Source of the DNA: Verminephrobacter aporrectodeae subsp. tuberculatae At4
GTDB taxonomy: Bacteria; Pseudomonadota; Gammaproteobacteria; Burkholderiales; Burkholderiaceae_C
DNA: 64,000 nt
Assembly: GCF_000193225.1 (NCBI RefSeq)
Contig: NZ_AFAL01000350.1
Span: forward strand, 17,278-81,277
Reading direction: 5' to 3'
Both the position numbers and the translations under genes were made by a program. The notes beneath the pieces are model-generated. The model made no database searches. It had not been told where the DNA came from and was given only the letters and a program-made list of their open reading frames with translations. Shown here piece after piece: positions 11,783-20,850 of this stretch; within the stretch, counting starts at the first letter, position 1, and each line of letters opens with the position of its first letter.

Positions 11783-12563
11783 TCTTTGCCCACTCCTGAT
11801 GCGATGACTGCGGCGCCATGGGCCGCGGCAATGATTGCCAAAAAGTCGGGGGCCTTGAGCGAGGCACGCCGACCAACCCCCCGTCGATGTCGGGCTGCGC
11901 CAGCAAGGGCGCCGCGTTCGCCGCGTTCAGACTGCCGCCGTAGAGCAGGCGGATGCGCCCGGCCTGCGCGCTCGCGGCGCGCAGTTGCGCGCGCAAAACG
12001 GCGTGCACCGCCTGCGCCTGCGCGGGCGACGCCGTGTGCCCCGTGCCGATCGCCCAGACCGGCTCGTACGCCAGCGCCACTTCGCTGATGCAATGGCCGT
12101 TGCGCTGGATCACCGCCGCAAGCTGGCGCCTGACCACGGCCTCGGTCTGGCCGGCCTCGCGCTCTTGCAGCGTCTCGCCCACGCAGACGATGGGCGTCAG
12201 GCCCGCAGCCAGCGCGCGCTGCGCCTTCTGCGCCACCACCTGGTCGGTTTCGCCGTGGTACTGGCGGCGTTCCGAATGCCCCACCAGCGTGTAGCGCACG
12301 CCAAAGTCCCTGAGCATGGCCGCGGAGACCTCGCCGGTGTACGCGCCCGCTTCGTGCTGCGACACGTCCTGCGCCGCCAGCGCGAGCACCGTTCCCGCAG
12401 TCAGCGCCTGCACCTGCGCCAGATAGGGCGCGGGCACCGCGAGCGCCAGGTCGCAGGCCGCGTCTCCGATTCCGGCGAGGATGGCGTGCAACAGGGCCTC
12501 GTTCGCCGCCAGGTCGCCGTTCATCTTCCAGTTGGCCGCGATGAGTTTTTTCTTGTCGTTCAT
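11779..12563 (-). pseudogene. tpiA: Triosephosphate isomerase with a one-base frameshift near the 3' end
   Basis: Glycolytic and gluconeogenic enzyme that interconverts dihydroxyacetone phosphate and glyceraldehyde 3-phosphate. From the ATG at 12561-12563 the frame reads the normal enzyme: N11 and K13 in AANWKMNG, H96 in VGHSERR, E167 in [11 protein letters not shown]. It continues to DIDGGLVG at residue 232. Near 11867 one G appears missing, so the expected [14 protein letters not shown] of the phosphate-binding loop continues in another frame that ends exactly at the ATGA overlap with secG. As written, the product would lose that loop and run on. The gene is normally essential, so a sequence error is my leading explanation. 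Its start overlaps the upstream oxidoreductase stop. Confidence 0.85.
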
Positions 12564-13552
12564 GGTGACCAGGTCAAAACAATTTTTCCGATATGCCGAT
12601 TCGATTCCATCAGCGCATGCGCCTGCGCCGCATCCGCCGCAGAGAACGTGCTGTGAATCACGGGACGCACCTGGCCCGAGGCCAGCCGGGGCCAGACCTG
12701 CTCGCGCAGTGCGCGCGCAATCGCCCCCTTGAACGCCACGGGGCGGGGGCGCAGGGTCGACCCCGTGATCGTGAGCCGGCGCCGCAGCACCAGCCCCGCG
12801 TCGAAGCCGCTGCGCACGCCGCCTTGCACTGCGATGATGGCGATGCGGCCATCCTCGGCCAGGCATTCCACTTCACGCGCCACGTAGTCGCCGGCGACCA
12901 TGTCGAGCACCACGTCCACTCCCTTGCCCTGCGTGATGCGCCGGACCTCCTCGACAAAGTCCTGCGTGCGGTAGTTGATCGCCTGTTGCGCGCCCAGCGC
13001 CAGGCAGGCCGCGCATTTCTCCTCGCTGCCCGCGGTGGCGATGACCGTGGCGCCAAAGGCCCGCGCCAGCTGGATGGCTGCGACGCCGATACCGCTTGTC
13101 CCGCCCTGCACCAGCAGGCTCTCGCCCGCCTGCAAGCGGCCGCGGTCAAAGACATTGCTCCACACCGTGAAAAAGGTCTCGGGCAGCGCGGCCGCCTGCA
13201 CATCGCTCAGGCCCTCGGGAACCGGCAGGCATTGCACGACCGGCGCGACGCAGAACTCGGCGTAGCCGCCGCCGGCAAGCAGCGCGCAGACGCGGTCGCC
13301 GACCTGGATTCCCGCCTCGGCCATGGCCGCAGAGTCCCCCGACTCGACCACGCCGGCGACTTCCAGCCCCGGAATGTCCGACGCGCCCGGTGGCGGGGCG
13401 TAGTGCCCGAGCCGCTGCAGCACATCGGGGCGGTTCACGCCGCTGGCGCGAACGCGGATCAGCAGTTCGCCCGCGCCCGGCTGCGGCACCGGGCGTTCGC
13501 CCGGGAGCAGCACCTCGGGCTTGCCAAAGGAGGTGATCTCGACAGCGCGCAT
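12560..13552 (-). CDS. NAD(P)H:quinone oxidoreductase, zinc-free MDR family
   Basis: Medium-chain dehydrogenase/reductase of the quinone oxidoreductase (QOR/PIG3-like) type, about 330 residues. It has the N-terminal GroES-like fold ([35 protein letters not shown]) and a Rossmann domain with the NADPH-binding [22 protein letters not shown]. No structural zinc Cys set is seen, so it should be zinc-independent. Starts at 13552 ([12 protein letters not shown]) or 13564 are both possible, and neither has a clear Shine-Dalgarno site. The stop overlaps the tpiA ATG. The physiological substrate is unknown. Genes of this type often lie between pnp and tpiA in Burkholderiales. Confidence 0.88.
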   Translation of the reverse strand: MRAVEITSFGKPEVLLPGERPVPQPGAGELLIRVRASGVNRPDVLQRLGHYAPPPGASDIPGLEVAGVVESGDSAAMAEAGIQVGDRVCALLAGGGYAEFCVAPVVQCLPVPEGLSDVQAAALPETFFTVWSNVFDRGRLQAGESLLVQGGTSGIGVAAIQLARAFGATVIATAGSEEKCAACLALGAQQAINYRTQDFVEEVRRITQGKGVDVVLDMVAGDYVAREVECLAEDGRIAIIAVQGGVRSGFDAGLVLRRRLTITGSTLRPRPVAFKGAIARALREQVWPRLASGQVRPVIHSTFSAADAAQAHALMESNRHIGKIVLTWSP

Positions 13553-13634
13553 GCTGCGGTTCATCGATGCATGGGGTTGAGAAATGGTGTGGGCTGCCCG
13601 CCTGGGTGGCGGGCGCAGCCCAAGGCAGAAAAGC

Positions 13635-15884
13635 TCAGTCCAGGACCTGCCTGGACGCCGCGTCGTCGTCGGGCTGCTGCAAGGGCAACGGCTGTTGGTG
13701 CTGTTGCTCCACCGGCTGGCGCCCCGCGTCACGCCCCTGGTGGCGCGGCTCGCGCTCGGCAAACGCAGGGCGGTCGCCGCTGCCCCCGGCGGGGCGCTCG
13801 GCGAGCACCTTCATCGACAGCTTGATGCGGCCCTTTTCGTCGGTCTCCATGACCTTGACCTTCACGACCTGGCCCTCGCTCAGGTAGTCGGAGACCCGCT
13901 CGACGCGCTCGTGCGCGATCTGGCTGATGTGCAGCAGACCGTCCTTGCCGGGCAGCAGATTGACCAGCGCGCCGAAGTCCAGAATCTTCGTCACCGCGCC
14001 CTCGTAGATCTTGCCGATCTCGACCTCGGCCGTGATCTGCTCGATGCGGCGCTTGGCCTCGTCGGCCTGGGCGGCCTGCGTCGCGGCGATGGTGATCGTT
14101 CCGTCCTCGCCGATGTCGATCTGGCAACCGGTCTCCTCGGTCAGCGCGCGGATCACCGCACCGCCCTTGCCGATCACGTCGCGGATCTTCTCGGGGTTGA
14201 TCTTCATCGTGTAGAGCTTGGGCGCGAAGTGCGACACCTCGGCCTTGGACTCGCCCATGGCCTCCTGCATCTTGCCCAGGATATGCATGCGCGCCTCCTT
14301 GGCCTGCGCCAGAGCCACCTGCATGATCTCCCGGGTGATTCCCTGGATCTTGATGTCCATCTGCAAGGCGGTGATTCCCTCGGTCGTGCCGGCGACCTTG
14401 AAGTCCATGTCGCCCAGATGGTCCTCGTCGCCGAGGATGTCGGTGAGGACGGCAAAGCGGTTGCCGTCCTTGATCAGGCCCATGGCGATGCCCGCGACAT
14501 GCGCCTTCAGCGGCACGCCTGCGTCCATCAGCGACAGGCAGCCGCCGCAGACCGAGGCCATCGACGAGGAGCCGTTGGACTCGGTGATCTCCGAGACCAC
14601 GCGCAGGGTGTAGGGGAACTCTTCCTTGCTCGGCAGCACGGCCGCCAGCGCGCGCTTGGCCAGACGGCCGTGGCCGATTTCGCGGCGCTTGGTCGAACCC
14701 ATGCGGCCCACCTCGCCGGTGGCGAAAGGCGGCATGTTGTAGTGCAGCATGAAGCGGTCCTCGTACTCGCCCGCGAGCGCGTCGATGCGCTGCGCGTCGC
14801 GCTCGGTGCCCAGCGTGGTCACCACCAGCGCCTGCGTTTCGCCGCGCGTGAACAGCGCCGAGCCATGCGCGCGGGGCAGCACGCCGCTGCGGATTTCGAT
14901 GGCGCGCACGGTGCGCGTGTCGCGGCCGTCGATGCGCGGCTCGCCCGCCAGGATCTGGCTGCGGACGATTCCGGCCTCGATGTCGAACAGCATGCCCTCG
15001 ACCTTCGTGGCGTCGAACCCCAGGCCCCCGGCCGCGAGGTCCGAGAGAACCGCGGCGTAGGCTTCGCGGCAGGCCTGCGTGCGCGCCTGCTTGTTGCGCA
15101 GCTGGTACGCGGCGCGCAGCCGGTCGTTGGCCAGCGCCGTGACCTTGGCGATCAGGGCCTCGTCACGGGCGGGTGCCGCCCACTGCCACACGGGCTTGCC
15201 GGCCTCCCGCACCAAATCGTGGATCGCGTCGATCACCACCTTGCCCTGCGCATGGCCGAACACCACGGCGCCGAGCATGATTTCTTCGGGCAACTGCCGG
15301 GCCTCGGATTCGACCATCAGCACGGCGGCCTCAGTGCCGGCGACGACCAGGTCCAACTGCGAGTTCTTGCGCGCCGTCGGGCCCGGGTTGAGCCGGTACT
15401 CACCGTCGATATAACCCACGCGCGCGGCGCCGATGGGGCCGTTGAACGGAATGCCCGAAATGGCCAAGGCCGCGCTGCTGGCGATGAGCGCGGCGATGTC
15501 GGCGTCCACCTCGGGGTTCAGCGACAGGGTGTGGATGACCACATGCACTTCGTTGAGAAAGCCCTCGGGGAACAGCGGACGGATCGGGCGGTCGATGAGC
15601 CGGCTGGTCAGCGTCTCGTGTTCGCTGGGCTTGGCTTCGCGCTTGAAGAAGCTGCCGGGGATCTTGCCCGCTGCGTAAGTCTTCTCGATGTAGTCCACGG
15701 TCAGCGGGAAAAAATCCTGGCCGGGCTTGGCCGACCTGGACGCGACCACGGTGGCCAGCACCACGGTGTCGTCGATAGCCACCAGCACCGCGCCAGAGGC
15801 CTGGCGGGCGATTTCGCCGGTCTCCATGACGACGGTCTTGTCGCCCCATTGGAAGGTCTTGCTGACTTTGTTGAAAATACCCAT
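13635..15884 (-). CDS. pnp: Polyribonucleotide nucleotidyltransferase (PNPase)
   Basis: Phosphorolytic 3'-5' exoribonuclease of the degradosome, 749 residues. Two RNase PH-like domains are seen, the second with [27 protein letters not shown] and the catalytic-region [16 protein letters not shown]. They are followed by a KH domain ([25 protein letters not shown]) and an S1 domain ([33 protein letters not shown]). The C-terminal tail is rich in Gln, Pro and Gly. It lies downstream of rpsO on the same strand, with a terminator and another inverted repeat between them. Confidence 0.97.
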   Translation of the reverse strand: MGIFNKVSKTFQWGDKTVVMETGEIARQASGAVLVAIDDTVVLATVVASRSAKPGQDFFPLTVDYIEKTYAAGKIPGSFFKREAKPSEHETLTSRLIDRPIRPLFPEGFLNEVHVVIHTLSLNPEVDADIAALIASSAALAISGIPFNGPIGAARVGYIDGEYRLNPGPTARKNSQLDLVVAGTEAAVLMVESEARQLPEEIMLGAVVFGHAQGKVVIDAIHDLVREAGKPVWQWAAPARDEALIAKVTALANDRLRAAYQLRNKQARTQACREAYAAVLSDLAAGGLGFDATKVEGMLFDIEAGIVRSQILAGEPRIDGRDTRTVRAIEIRSGVLPRAHGSALFTRGETQALVVTTLGTERDAQRIDALAGEYEDRFMLHYNMPPFATGEVGRMGSTKRREIGHGRLAKRALAAVLPSKEEFPYTLRVVSEITESNGSSSMASVCGGCLSLMDAGVPLKAHVAGIAMGLIKDGNRFAVLTDILGDEDHLGDMDFKVAGTTEGITALQMDIKIQGITREIMQVALAQAKEARMHILGKMQEAMGESKAEVSHFAPKLYTMKINPEKIRDVIGKGGAVIRALTEETGCQIDIGEDGTITIAATQAAQADEAKRRIEQITAEVEIGKIYEGAVTKILDFGALVNLLPGKDGLLHISQIAHERVERVSDYLSEGQVVKVKVMETDEKGRIKLSMKVLAERPAGGSGDRPAFAEREPRHQGRDAGRQPVEQQHQQPLPLQQPDDDAASRQVLD

Positions 15885-15957
15885 GTCGAACTCCTGTTGT
15901 AATGGCTGGCAGCACGCTGCCGGATGGTCTTCGAGGGCAATTCACAGAACACGATGC

Positions 15958-16002
15958 CATTCCAGTGGAACTGCCACCGGGGGCGCCAAGCCCATTGGAA
16001 TG
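15958..16002 (-). promoter_or_regulatory. Inverted repeat in the pnp leader
   Basis: CATTCCA at 15958-15964 pairs with TGGAATG at 15996-16002, with further partial pairing inside. It lies 74 bases before the pnp start on the minus strand. In E. coli the pnp leader folds into a long stem cut by RNase III for autoregulation. This hairpin is a candidate counterpart by position only. Confidence 0.35.
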
Positions 16003-16034
16003 ACACAGCTTCGCTCTGTTTCGCAGCCCCGAAG

Positions 16035-16064
16035 CAAAAAACGCCTGAGAGCGGCCCCAGGCGT
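16035..16064 (-). terminator. Rho-independent terminator after rpsO
   Basis: On the minus strand ACGCCTG (16058-16064) pairs with CAGGCGT (16041-16047) over a 10-base loop, followed by a run of six T. It lies 18 bases beyond the rpsO stop. It should end or attenuate rpsO transcription before pnp. Confidence 0.8.
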
Positions 16065-16081
16065 CTTTGTGCAGGGAAGTA

Positions 16082-16348
16082 TTACTTGCGCAACCCCAGC
16101 TTGGCGATCAGGGCGGTGTAACGGTCTGCGTCCCGGGCCTTGAGGTAGTCGAGCAGCTTGCGCCGGCGGCTGACCATGCGCAGCAGGCCGCGGCGACCAT
16201 GGTGGTCCTTGGCGTTCGCCTTGAAATGCGGGGTCAGCTCGTTGATGCGGGCAGTCAGCAGGGCCACCTGCACTTCCGGGCTACCGGTGTCGTTGGCCGA
16301 GCGGGCGTTCGCCTTGACGACCTCGGCCTTGATGGAGGATGCGATCAT
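16082..16348 (-). CDS. rpsO: 30S ribosomal protein S15
   Basis: Primary 16S rRNA-binding protein of the 30S platform, 88 residues, full length. It reads [17 protein letters not shown] and includes the family signature [23 protein letters not shown]. The ATG at 16346-16348 follows AAGGA at good spacing. The frame is open upstream but contains no family sequence. It heads the pnp-side transcript, with a TATAAT hexamer about 110 bases upstream. Confidence 0.98.
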   Translation of the reverse strand: MIASSIKAEVVKANARSANDTGSPEVQVALLTARINELTPHFKANAKDHHGRRGLLRMVSRRRKLLDYLKARDADRYTALIAKLGLRK

Positions 16349-16459
16349 GATTTTCCTTGGAATGGAGCGGCCCGCCGCTGACGACAGACCACGGTTTTGA
16401 CTTGCGCCAGCAGTTGGAACGGCCGCCGGCGTGCGTTTTGCACCATGCAAAACCGGCGA

Positions 16460-16465
16460 ATTATA
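16460..16465 (-). promoter_or_regulatory. Candidate -10 element for rpsO
   Basis: A perfect TATAAT on the minus strand, 112 bases upstream of the rpsO ATG. The -35 region at the usual distance is poor, so this is a candidate only. Confidence 0.4.
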
Positions 16466-16575
16466 GCCCGAGCCGATTCTGAGCCGCTGCGAGCCTTGTC
16501 CAACGTGGTGAATCTGAAGGGGCGGTTCCAGGCCCCGAGCGAGGGTGGGTTGATCATCAGGAAATGGTGGTCAAC

Positions 16576-16885
16576 ATGGACGAGACGCGGCGCACGACGA
16601 TCGCGCAAATTGAGCAGTTTTTGGTCGCCAGCGCGGTGGTGCAATTCACCCCCAGCCAGGACGATGAGGAGCGCTACGCACACATCAGCCGGGTGCTCAA
16701 ACGCTTTGACTATTCCTGCGCCTCGGCAAGGCCGACAAAGGGGTGCTGCTGCGCTACCTGGGCCACACCAGCGGCTACAGCCGCCAGCAGCTCACGCGGC
16801 TGGTCTCCCGCTGGCAGAGCAACCGCCTGGCACCTACCCCACTGGTCAAGCGCTACATGGCTCCAAACGCCCCGTTTGCACGCAA
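16576..16885 (+). pseudogene. Decayed DDE-type integrase/transposase fragment (N-terminal part)
   Basis: From the ATG at 16576 the sequence reads MDETRRTTIAQIEQFLVAS and continues to SRVLKRFDY. This resembles the N-terminal helix-turn-helix region of integrase-core proteins common in Burkholderiales. Near 16715-16720 the frame shifts, and similarity resumes in another frame with KGVLLRYLGHTSGYSRQQL, TRLVSRWQ and APFARKYTSAD, ending near 16885. The catalytic DDE domain is absent. It is a dead remnant inserted between the rpsO promoter and the aroG leader. The family assignment is from memory of similar proteins, not from a search. Confidence 0.6.
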
Positions 16886-17067
16886 GTACACCAGCGCCGA
16901 TATGTATATTTGCCATCGCCATTGGTTGCCGCATGCATGTGGAACTGGAAGCGGCGTAATCCGTGCTCAGGCGGCTATGGACGACTGACGGGCGTTGCAT
17001 GGCCTTGGCACCAACTGTTTCCACTGGTTCGTGCCGCCCGGCGCGCAGCTGTGCTACATTGCCCGCC

Positions 17068-17124
17068 ATGCAAGCGCACGGCAGGTCTTACTTCTGGTCC
17101 TTTATCTCGCCCCCCGGCGGATGA
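17068..17124 (+). CDS. Putative aromatic leader peptide (18 aa) of the aroG attenuator
   Basis: A short ORF from ATG 17068 to TGA 17122 encodes MQAHGRSYFWSFISPPGG. Tyr, Phe, Trp and Phe codons fall at residues 8, 9, 10 and 12, so one of each aromatic amino acid plus a second Phe lie within five codons. The DAHP synthase gene for aromatic biosynthesis starts about 120 bases downstream, and a terminator hairpin lies between. This is the arrangement expected of a leader peptide sensing charged aromatic tRNAs. No strong Shine-Dalgarno site is visible upstream of the ATG, which is the weak point. Confidence 0.65.
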   Translation: MQAHGRSYFWSFISPPGG

Positions 17125-17194
17125 GAGGCGCGCGCGCAAGCAGACACGAGCTCCCCCTACCAACCGCCGACGCTCCCGGGCCCGGCGGTTTTTT
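17115..17194 (+). promoter_or_regulatory. Putative transcription attenuator upstream of aroG
   Basis: CCGCCG at 17164-17169 can pair with either of two identical CGGCGG blocks. One is at 17183-17188, giving a terminator (AACCGCCG/CGGCGGTT followed by T6 at 17189-17194). The other is at 17115-17120, giving an antiterminator. The upstream block sits just before the leader stop codon. A ribosome stalled on the aromatic codons at 17089-17103 would leave it free, and a ribosome reaching the stop would cover it. The pairing logic is seen in the sequence; function is inferred. Confidence 0.6.
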
Positions 17195-17245
17195 CGTTTT
17201 TCAGCCCTTCCGCTCTCATTCATCACGTCTCCACGAGGAAGCCCC

Positions 17246-18366
17246 ATGACGGCCCAAGCCACCCCTCCAGCGATGCCTGGTACCGCAGCGTCGAGAAAAC
17301 CAGCCAGACCGACGACGAACGCATCAAGGACATCACCGTGCTGCCCCCTCCAGAGCATCTGATCCGCTTTTTCCCGATCCGCGCAACGCCGGTCGAGACG
17401 CTGATCACCCAGACCCGCAAAAGCATCCACCACATCATGGCGGGCAAGGACGACAGGCTGTTGATCGTCATCGGTCCCTGCTCGATCCACGATCCGGCGG
17501 CCGCACTCGAATACGCACGCCGCCTCGCGGCAGCGCGTGCGCAGTACGCCGACACCCTGGAAATCGTGATGCGCGTGTACTTTGAAAAGCCGCGCACCAC
17601 GGTGGGCTGGAAGGGGCTCATCAACGACCCCTACCTGGACGAGAGCTACCGCATCGACGAGGGCCTGCGCATTGCGCGCCAACTGCTCATCGAGATCAAC
17701 CGCCTGGGCGTTCCGGCCGGCAGCGAGTTTCTGGACGTGATCTCGCCGCAATACATCGGTGATTTGATCAGCTGGGGCGCGATCGGCGCGCGCACCACCG
17801 AAAGCCAGGTGCACCGCGAGCTGGCCTCGGGCCTGTCCGCGCCCATCGGCTTCAAGAACGGCACCGACGGCAACATCCGCATCGCCACCGACGCCATACA
17901 GTCGGCGGGCCGGGGGCACCACTTCCTGTCGGTGCACAAGAATGGCCAGGTGGCCATCGTCAACACCAAGGGCAACAAGGACTGCCACGTCATCCTGCGC
18001 GGCGGCAAAGTCCCGAACTACGATGCCGCGAGCGTCGCCGCCGCCTGCAAGGACCTGCAGGCCGCCAAGCTGCCCGCCACGTTGATGGTCGATTGCAGCC
18101 ATGCGAACAGCAGCAAGCAGCATGAAAAGCAGCTCGACGTGGCACGCGACGTCGCGGCGCAACTTGCAGGAGGATCGCGCAGCGTCTTCGGCCTGATGAT
18201 CGAAAGCCACCTGAACGCGGGGGCCCAGAAATTCACGCCGGGCAAGGATCTGCCGGTCACGCTCGAATACGGCAAGAGCATTACCGACGCCTGCCTGGGT
18301 TGGGACGATTCACTGCGGGCCCTGGCGGATCTGGCGCACGCCGTGCAGGCGCGTCGCGCACGCTGA
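17246..18366 (+). CDS. aroG: 3-deoxy-7-phosphoheptulonate synthase (DAHP synthase), frameshift near the start
   Basis: First enzyme of the shikimate pathway; condenses phosphoenolpyruvate and erythrose 4-phosphate. It is a class I (AroFGH-type) enzyme with LIVIGPCSIHD, RVYFEKPRTTVGWKGLINDP, GFKNGTDGN and the metal-site region DCSHANSSK. The ATG at 17246 has a good GAGGAAG site, but its frame differs from the frame encoding the conserved DAWYRSVEKTSQTDDERIKDITVLPPPEHL. One base appears missing in the C-rich stretch at 17261-17268. Alternatively, translation could start at GTG 17338, preceded by AAGGA, giving 342 residues without the conserved N-terminus. It lies downstream of the attenuator. 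Confidence 0.88.
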
Positions 18367-18431
18367 GCGCTTGGACTGTGCCGCTGACGGGGTGACCGGG
18401 TGGCCGCCGCACGGGTGCTTGGGCGCGGCAT

Positions 18432-19226
18432 TCAGCCCTGGCGATCCCAGTCAAAGCGCAGGGGTTCGCGGGCCTGGAACCGGGCCACGGCCTGCTGGTG
18501 GTAGTCGGTGCTGTGGGCCACCGTCTGGGCGTAGGCCTCCATCTCGGCCATGGCGTGGGCGTCAAGCTGGAAAGCCTGGTTCATGATTGACTTGGCCATT
18601 CCCAGGGCCGCCGTGGAGGCGTCGGCAAAGCGCGCAGCGAGCGCGCGCGCCCGGGTTTGCAACTGCGCCTCGGGGACGATGTCGTACACGATGCCCAGCG
18701 CACGCGCTTCCTCGGCCGCCATGGTGCGCGCGGTGAACACCAGTTCCTTCGCGCGCTGCAGGCCCACGATGCGCGGCAGCAACTGCATGGCGCCGAGGTC
18801 GGGGACGAGCCCGATGCGACCGAACACGGCGCAAAAGCGCGCGCGTGGCGTGGCCAGAATGAAATCAGCGGCCAGCGCCAGGCTGAACCCGGCGCCAAAG
18901 GCCGGACCGTCAACGGCGGCAATGACGGGTTTTTCCATATTCATCAGTTCGGGGAGCCAGCGGTGCAGTTGCCGGATGCGCTCGCGCCAGGCCATGCCGC
19001 CCTGCGTGGCGTCGAGCATCTGGGTAATGTCGCCGCCGGAGCAGAAAGCGCTCCCCGCGCCGCTGAGCAGCACGGCGTGCACGGTGTCGGCGTCGCGCAC
19101 CCGGGCAATCGCTGCGGCCAGTTCCTCGCGCATCTGCTGGCTCAGGGCGTTGCGCGTCCGGGGGCAGTTCAGGGTGATTTGGGCAATGCCCTCGGAGCAA
19201 TCGAGCAGGACGGCGGCTTCGGTCAT
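18432..19226 (-). CDS. Enoyl-CoA hydratase/isomerase family protein
   Basis: Crotonase-fold protein of 264 residues. The oxyanion-hole segments are LLSGAGSAFCSGGDITQM and VIAAVDGPAFGAGFSLALAADF. The region FGRIGLVPDLGAMQLLPRIVG covers the position of the usual catalytic acid, where Asp stands in PDLG. Such proteins act in fatty acid, phenylacetate or amino acid breakdown, and the exact substrate cannot be read here. It stands alone, convergent with aroG, with no pathway partners next to it. Confidence 0.88.
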   Translation of the reverse strand: MTEAAVLLDCSEGIAQITLNCPRTRNALSQQMREELAAAIARVRDADTVHAVLLSGAGSAFCSGGDITQMLDATQGGMAWRERIRQLHRWLPELMNMEKPVIAAVDGPAFGAGFSLALAADFILATPRARFCAVFGRIGLVPDLGAMQLLPRIVGLQRAKELVFTARTMAAEEARALGIVYDIVPEAQLQTRARALAARFADASTAALGMAKSIMNQAFQLDAHAMAEMEAYAQTVAHSTDYHQQAVARFQAREPLRFDWDRQG

Positions 19227-19681
19227 CGGGATTCATTCCAACAAGAATGGCGCGCGGTAGCCCGGTAGTCGATTGGCGTGCTGCGCGGGAGGGCAGGGGC
19301 CCGGATGGGCTCAGATCGGGTTCTGACCGAACAACGTCGGCCGGACTCGGGCACCTCATCCTATGCGACCATGACCCATGCGGGCATCGGGCATACCGCC
19401 ACGCGGACCTGCATGCCGGATGCTGCGACGGCATCCGATAATGGGGGCCGCCGATTGGTCGCAAATTCTTTGCGTCTGTGTTCTTCGGACTCGGGCTGAC
19501 AGCGCTTGCGGGAACTCAAGCAGCGGCCGGCCTGTCGTAGCCGATGTGCGGTCAGCGCAGCCACCGGCCGGCCTGGACGGTGCTACCTGCGGTTATCGCC
19601 GCCCTGCAGAACAGGGGCCGGGCATCGTTGACAATGCTGCGCTGCGCAAAAATTCCAAGACCCTTCCGCAACGACTCTTCC
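19227..19681. other. 455-base intergenic region between enoyl-CoA hydratase and tolQ
   Basis: Divergent upstream region that must hold the promoters of both flanking genes. No ORF here looks like a real gene. One short frame (about 19473-19541) resembles a signal peptide but has no start codon. I see no tRNA, repeat or convincing terminator. Confidence 0.5.
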
Positions 19682-20374
19682 ATGAACTCCCCAAACATGT
19701 CCATCGTCTCTCTGGTGCTGCACGCCAGCTGGGTGGTGCAACTCGTCATGCTGCTGCTGCTGGGCGTATCCGTCGCCAGCTGGGCGGCGATTTTCCGCAA
19801 GCTGTTTTCCTTGAAGCGCGTGAAGGCGCTGAACGAAGATTTCGAGCGCGAATTTTGGTCCGGCACCAGCCTCAATGAGCTGTACGCCGGCGCCGCCCGA
19901 AACGCCGCACGGATCGGCCCCATGGAACGCATCTTTGCCAGCGGAATGCGCGAGTACCAGAAGCTGCGCGAGCGCCGCATCATGGACTCGGGAACCCTGC
20001 TTGACGGCACGCGCCGCGCCATGCGCGCGAGCTTCCAGCGCGAGATGGACATGGTCGAATCCAGCCTGTCGTTCCTCGCCTCCGTGGGCTCGGTGTCTCC
20101 GTATGTGGGTCTGTTTGGCACGGTTTGGGGCATCATGCACGCCTTCACGGGCCTGGCCGGAATGGAGCAGGTGACGCTGGCCACCGTGGCCCCCGGGATT
20201 GCCGAGGCGCTGGTGGCCACGGCCCTCGGCCTGTTTTCCGCGATCCCGGCCGTGATTGCGTACAACCGCTTTGCGCGTGACATCGACCGCGTGGCCACGC
20301 ACCAGGAGACCTTCATCGAGGAGTTCTCCAACATCTTGCAGCGCAATCTGGGCGCGCAGCCCGCACACCACTGA
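19682..20374 (+). CDS. tolQ: Tol-Pal system proton channel subunit TolQ
   Basis: Inner-membrane channel subunit of the Tol-Pal envelope machine (MotA/TolQ/ExbB family), 230 residues. Three membrane segments are visible, near residues 17-37, 130-155 and 170-190. They include SVSPYVGLFGTVWGIMHAFTGL and the C-terminal LGLFSAIPAVIAYNRF. The ATG at 19682 (MNSPNMSIVSLVL) is chosen over an in-frame start 46 codons upstream whose extension has no similarity. tolR follows after 16 bases. Confidence 0.94.
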   Translation: MNSPNMSIVSLVLHASWVVQLVMLLLLGVSVASWAAIFRKLFSLKRVKALNEDFEREFWSGTSLNELYAGAARNAARIGPMERIFASGMREYQKLRERRIMDSGTLLDGTRRAMRASFQREMDMVESSLSFLASVGSVSPYVGLFGTVWGIMHAFTGLAGMEQVTLATVAPGIAEALVATALGLFSAIPAVIAYNRFARDIDRVATHQETFIEEFSNILQRNLGAQPAHH

Positions 20375-20390
20375 CTCTGAAGGAACCCGT

Positions 20391-20819
20391 ATGCGGACCA
20401 TGTCCACCACGGCGTCGCGCAGTCGCCGCACGATCAACGAAATCAACATGGTGCCGTTCATCGACGTGATGCTGGTGCTGCTCATCATCTTCATGGTGAC
20501 GGCGCCCATGCTCACGCCGGGAACGATCGACCTGCCCCGCGTGCGCAAGAAGAGCCAAGACCTGCCCCGGGTGATGGCGCAGGTCATTGTCCAGAAGGAC
20601 GGCTCGCTCCAGTTCAAGACGCCCGAGGCCAGCGTCAGCCTGAGCCGGCGTGAAATCGGTGACGCAGCGCTCCGCTGGCAAAAAAGCCGGGGGCAGGACG
20701 GCGCGGTGCTCATCAGCGCCGACAAGGGCGTGCCCTACGAAACGGTGGTCCAGGCCCTGGACGCGCTGCACCAGGCGGGCGTGCAGCGCGTCGGTCTGTC
20801 CGTCAGACAAGGTGTCTGA
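20391..20819 (+). CDS. tolR: Tol-Pal system subunit TolR (ExbD/TolR family)
   Basis: Single-span inner-membrane protein with a periplasmic domain that works with TolQ to convert the proton gradient into motion, 142 residues. The N-terminus reads INEINMVPFIDVMLVLLIIFMVTAPML, with the conserved membrane Asp of PFIDVML. The ATG at 20391 fits the family start and follows a GAAGGAAC site. tolA begins about 30 bases downstream. Confidence 0.94.
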   Translation: MRTMSTTASRSRRTINEINMVPFIDVMLVLLIIFMVTAPMLTPGTIDLPRVRKKSQDLPRVMAQVIVQKDGSLQFKTPEASVSLSRREIGDAALRWQKSRGQDGAVLISADKGVPYETVVQALDALHQAGVQRVGLSVRQGV

Positions 20820-20850
20820 ACCGAACCCGCCCCGCGTGAATCAGACGCCC

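Noticed and set aside
19473..19541. A short stretch reading like a signal peptide upstream of tolQ
   Set aside because: It has no start codon or ribosome site, ends after about 23 residues and is not linked to tolQ. It is probably chance.
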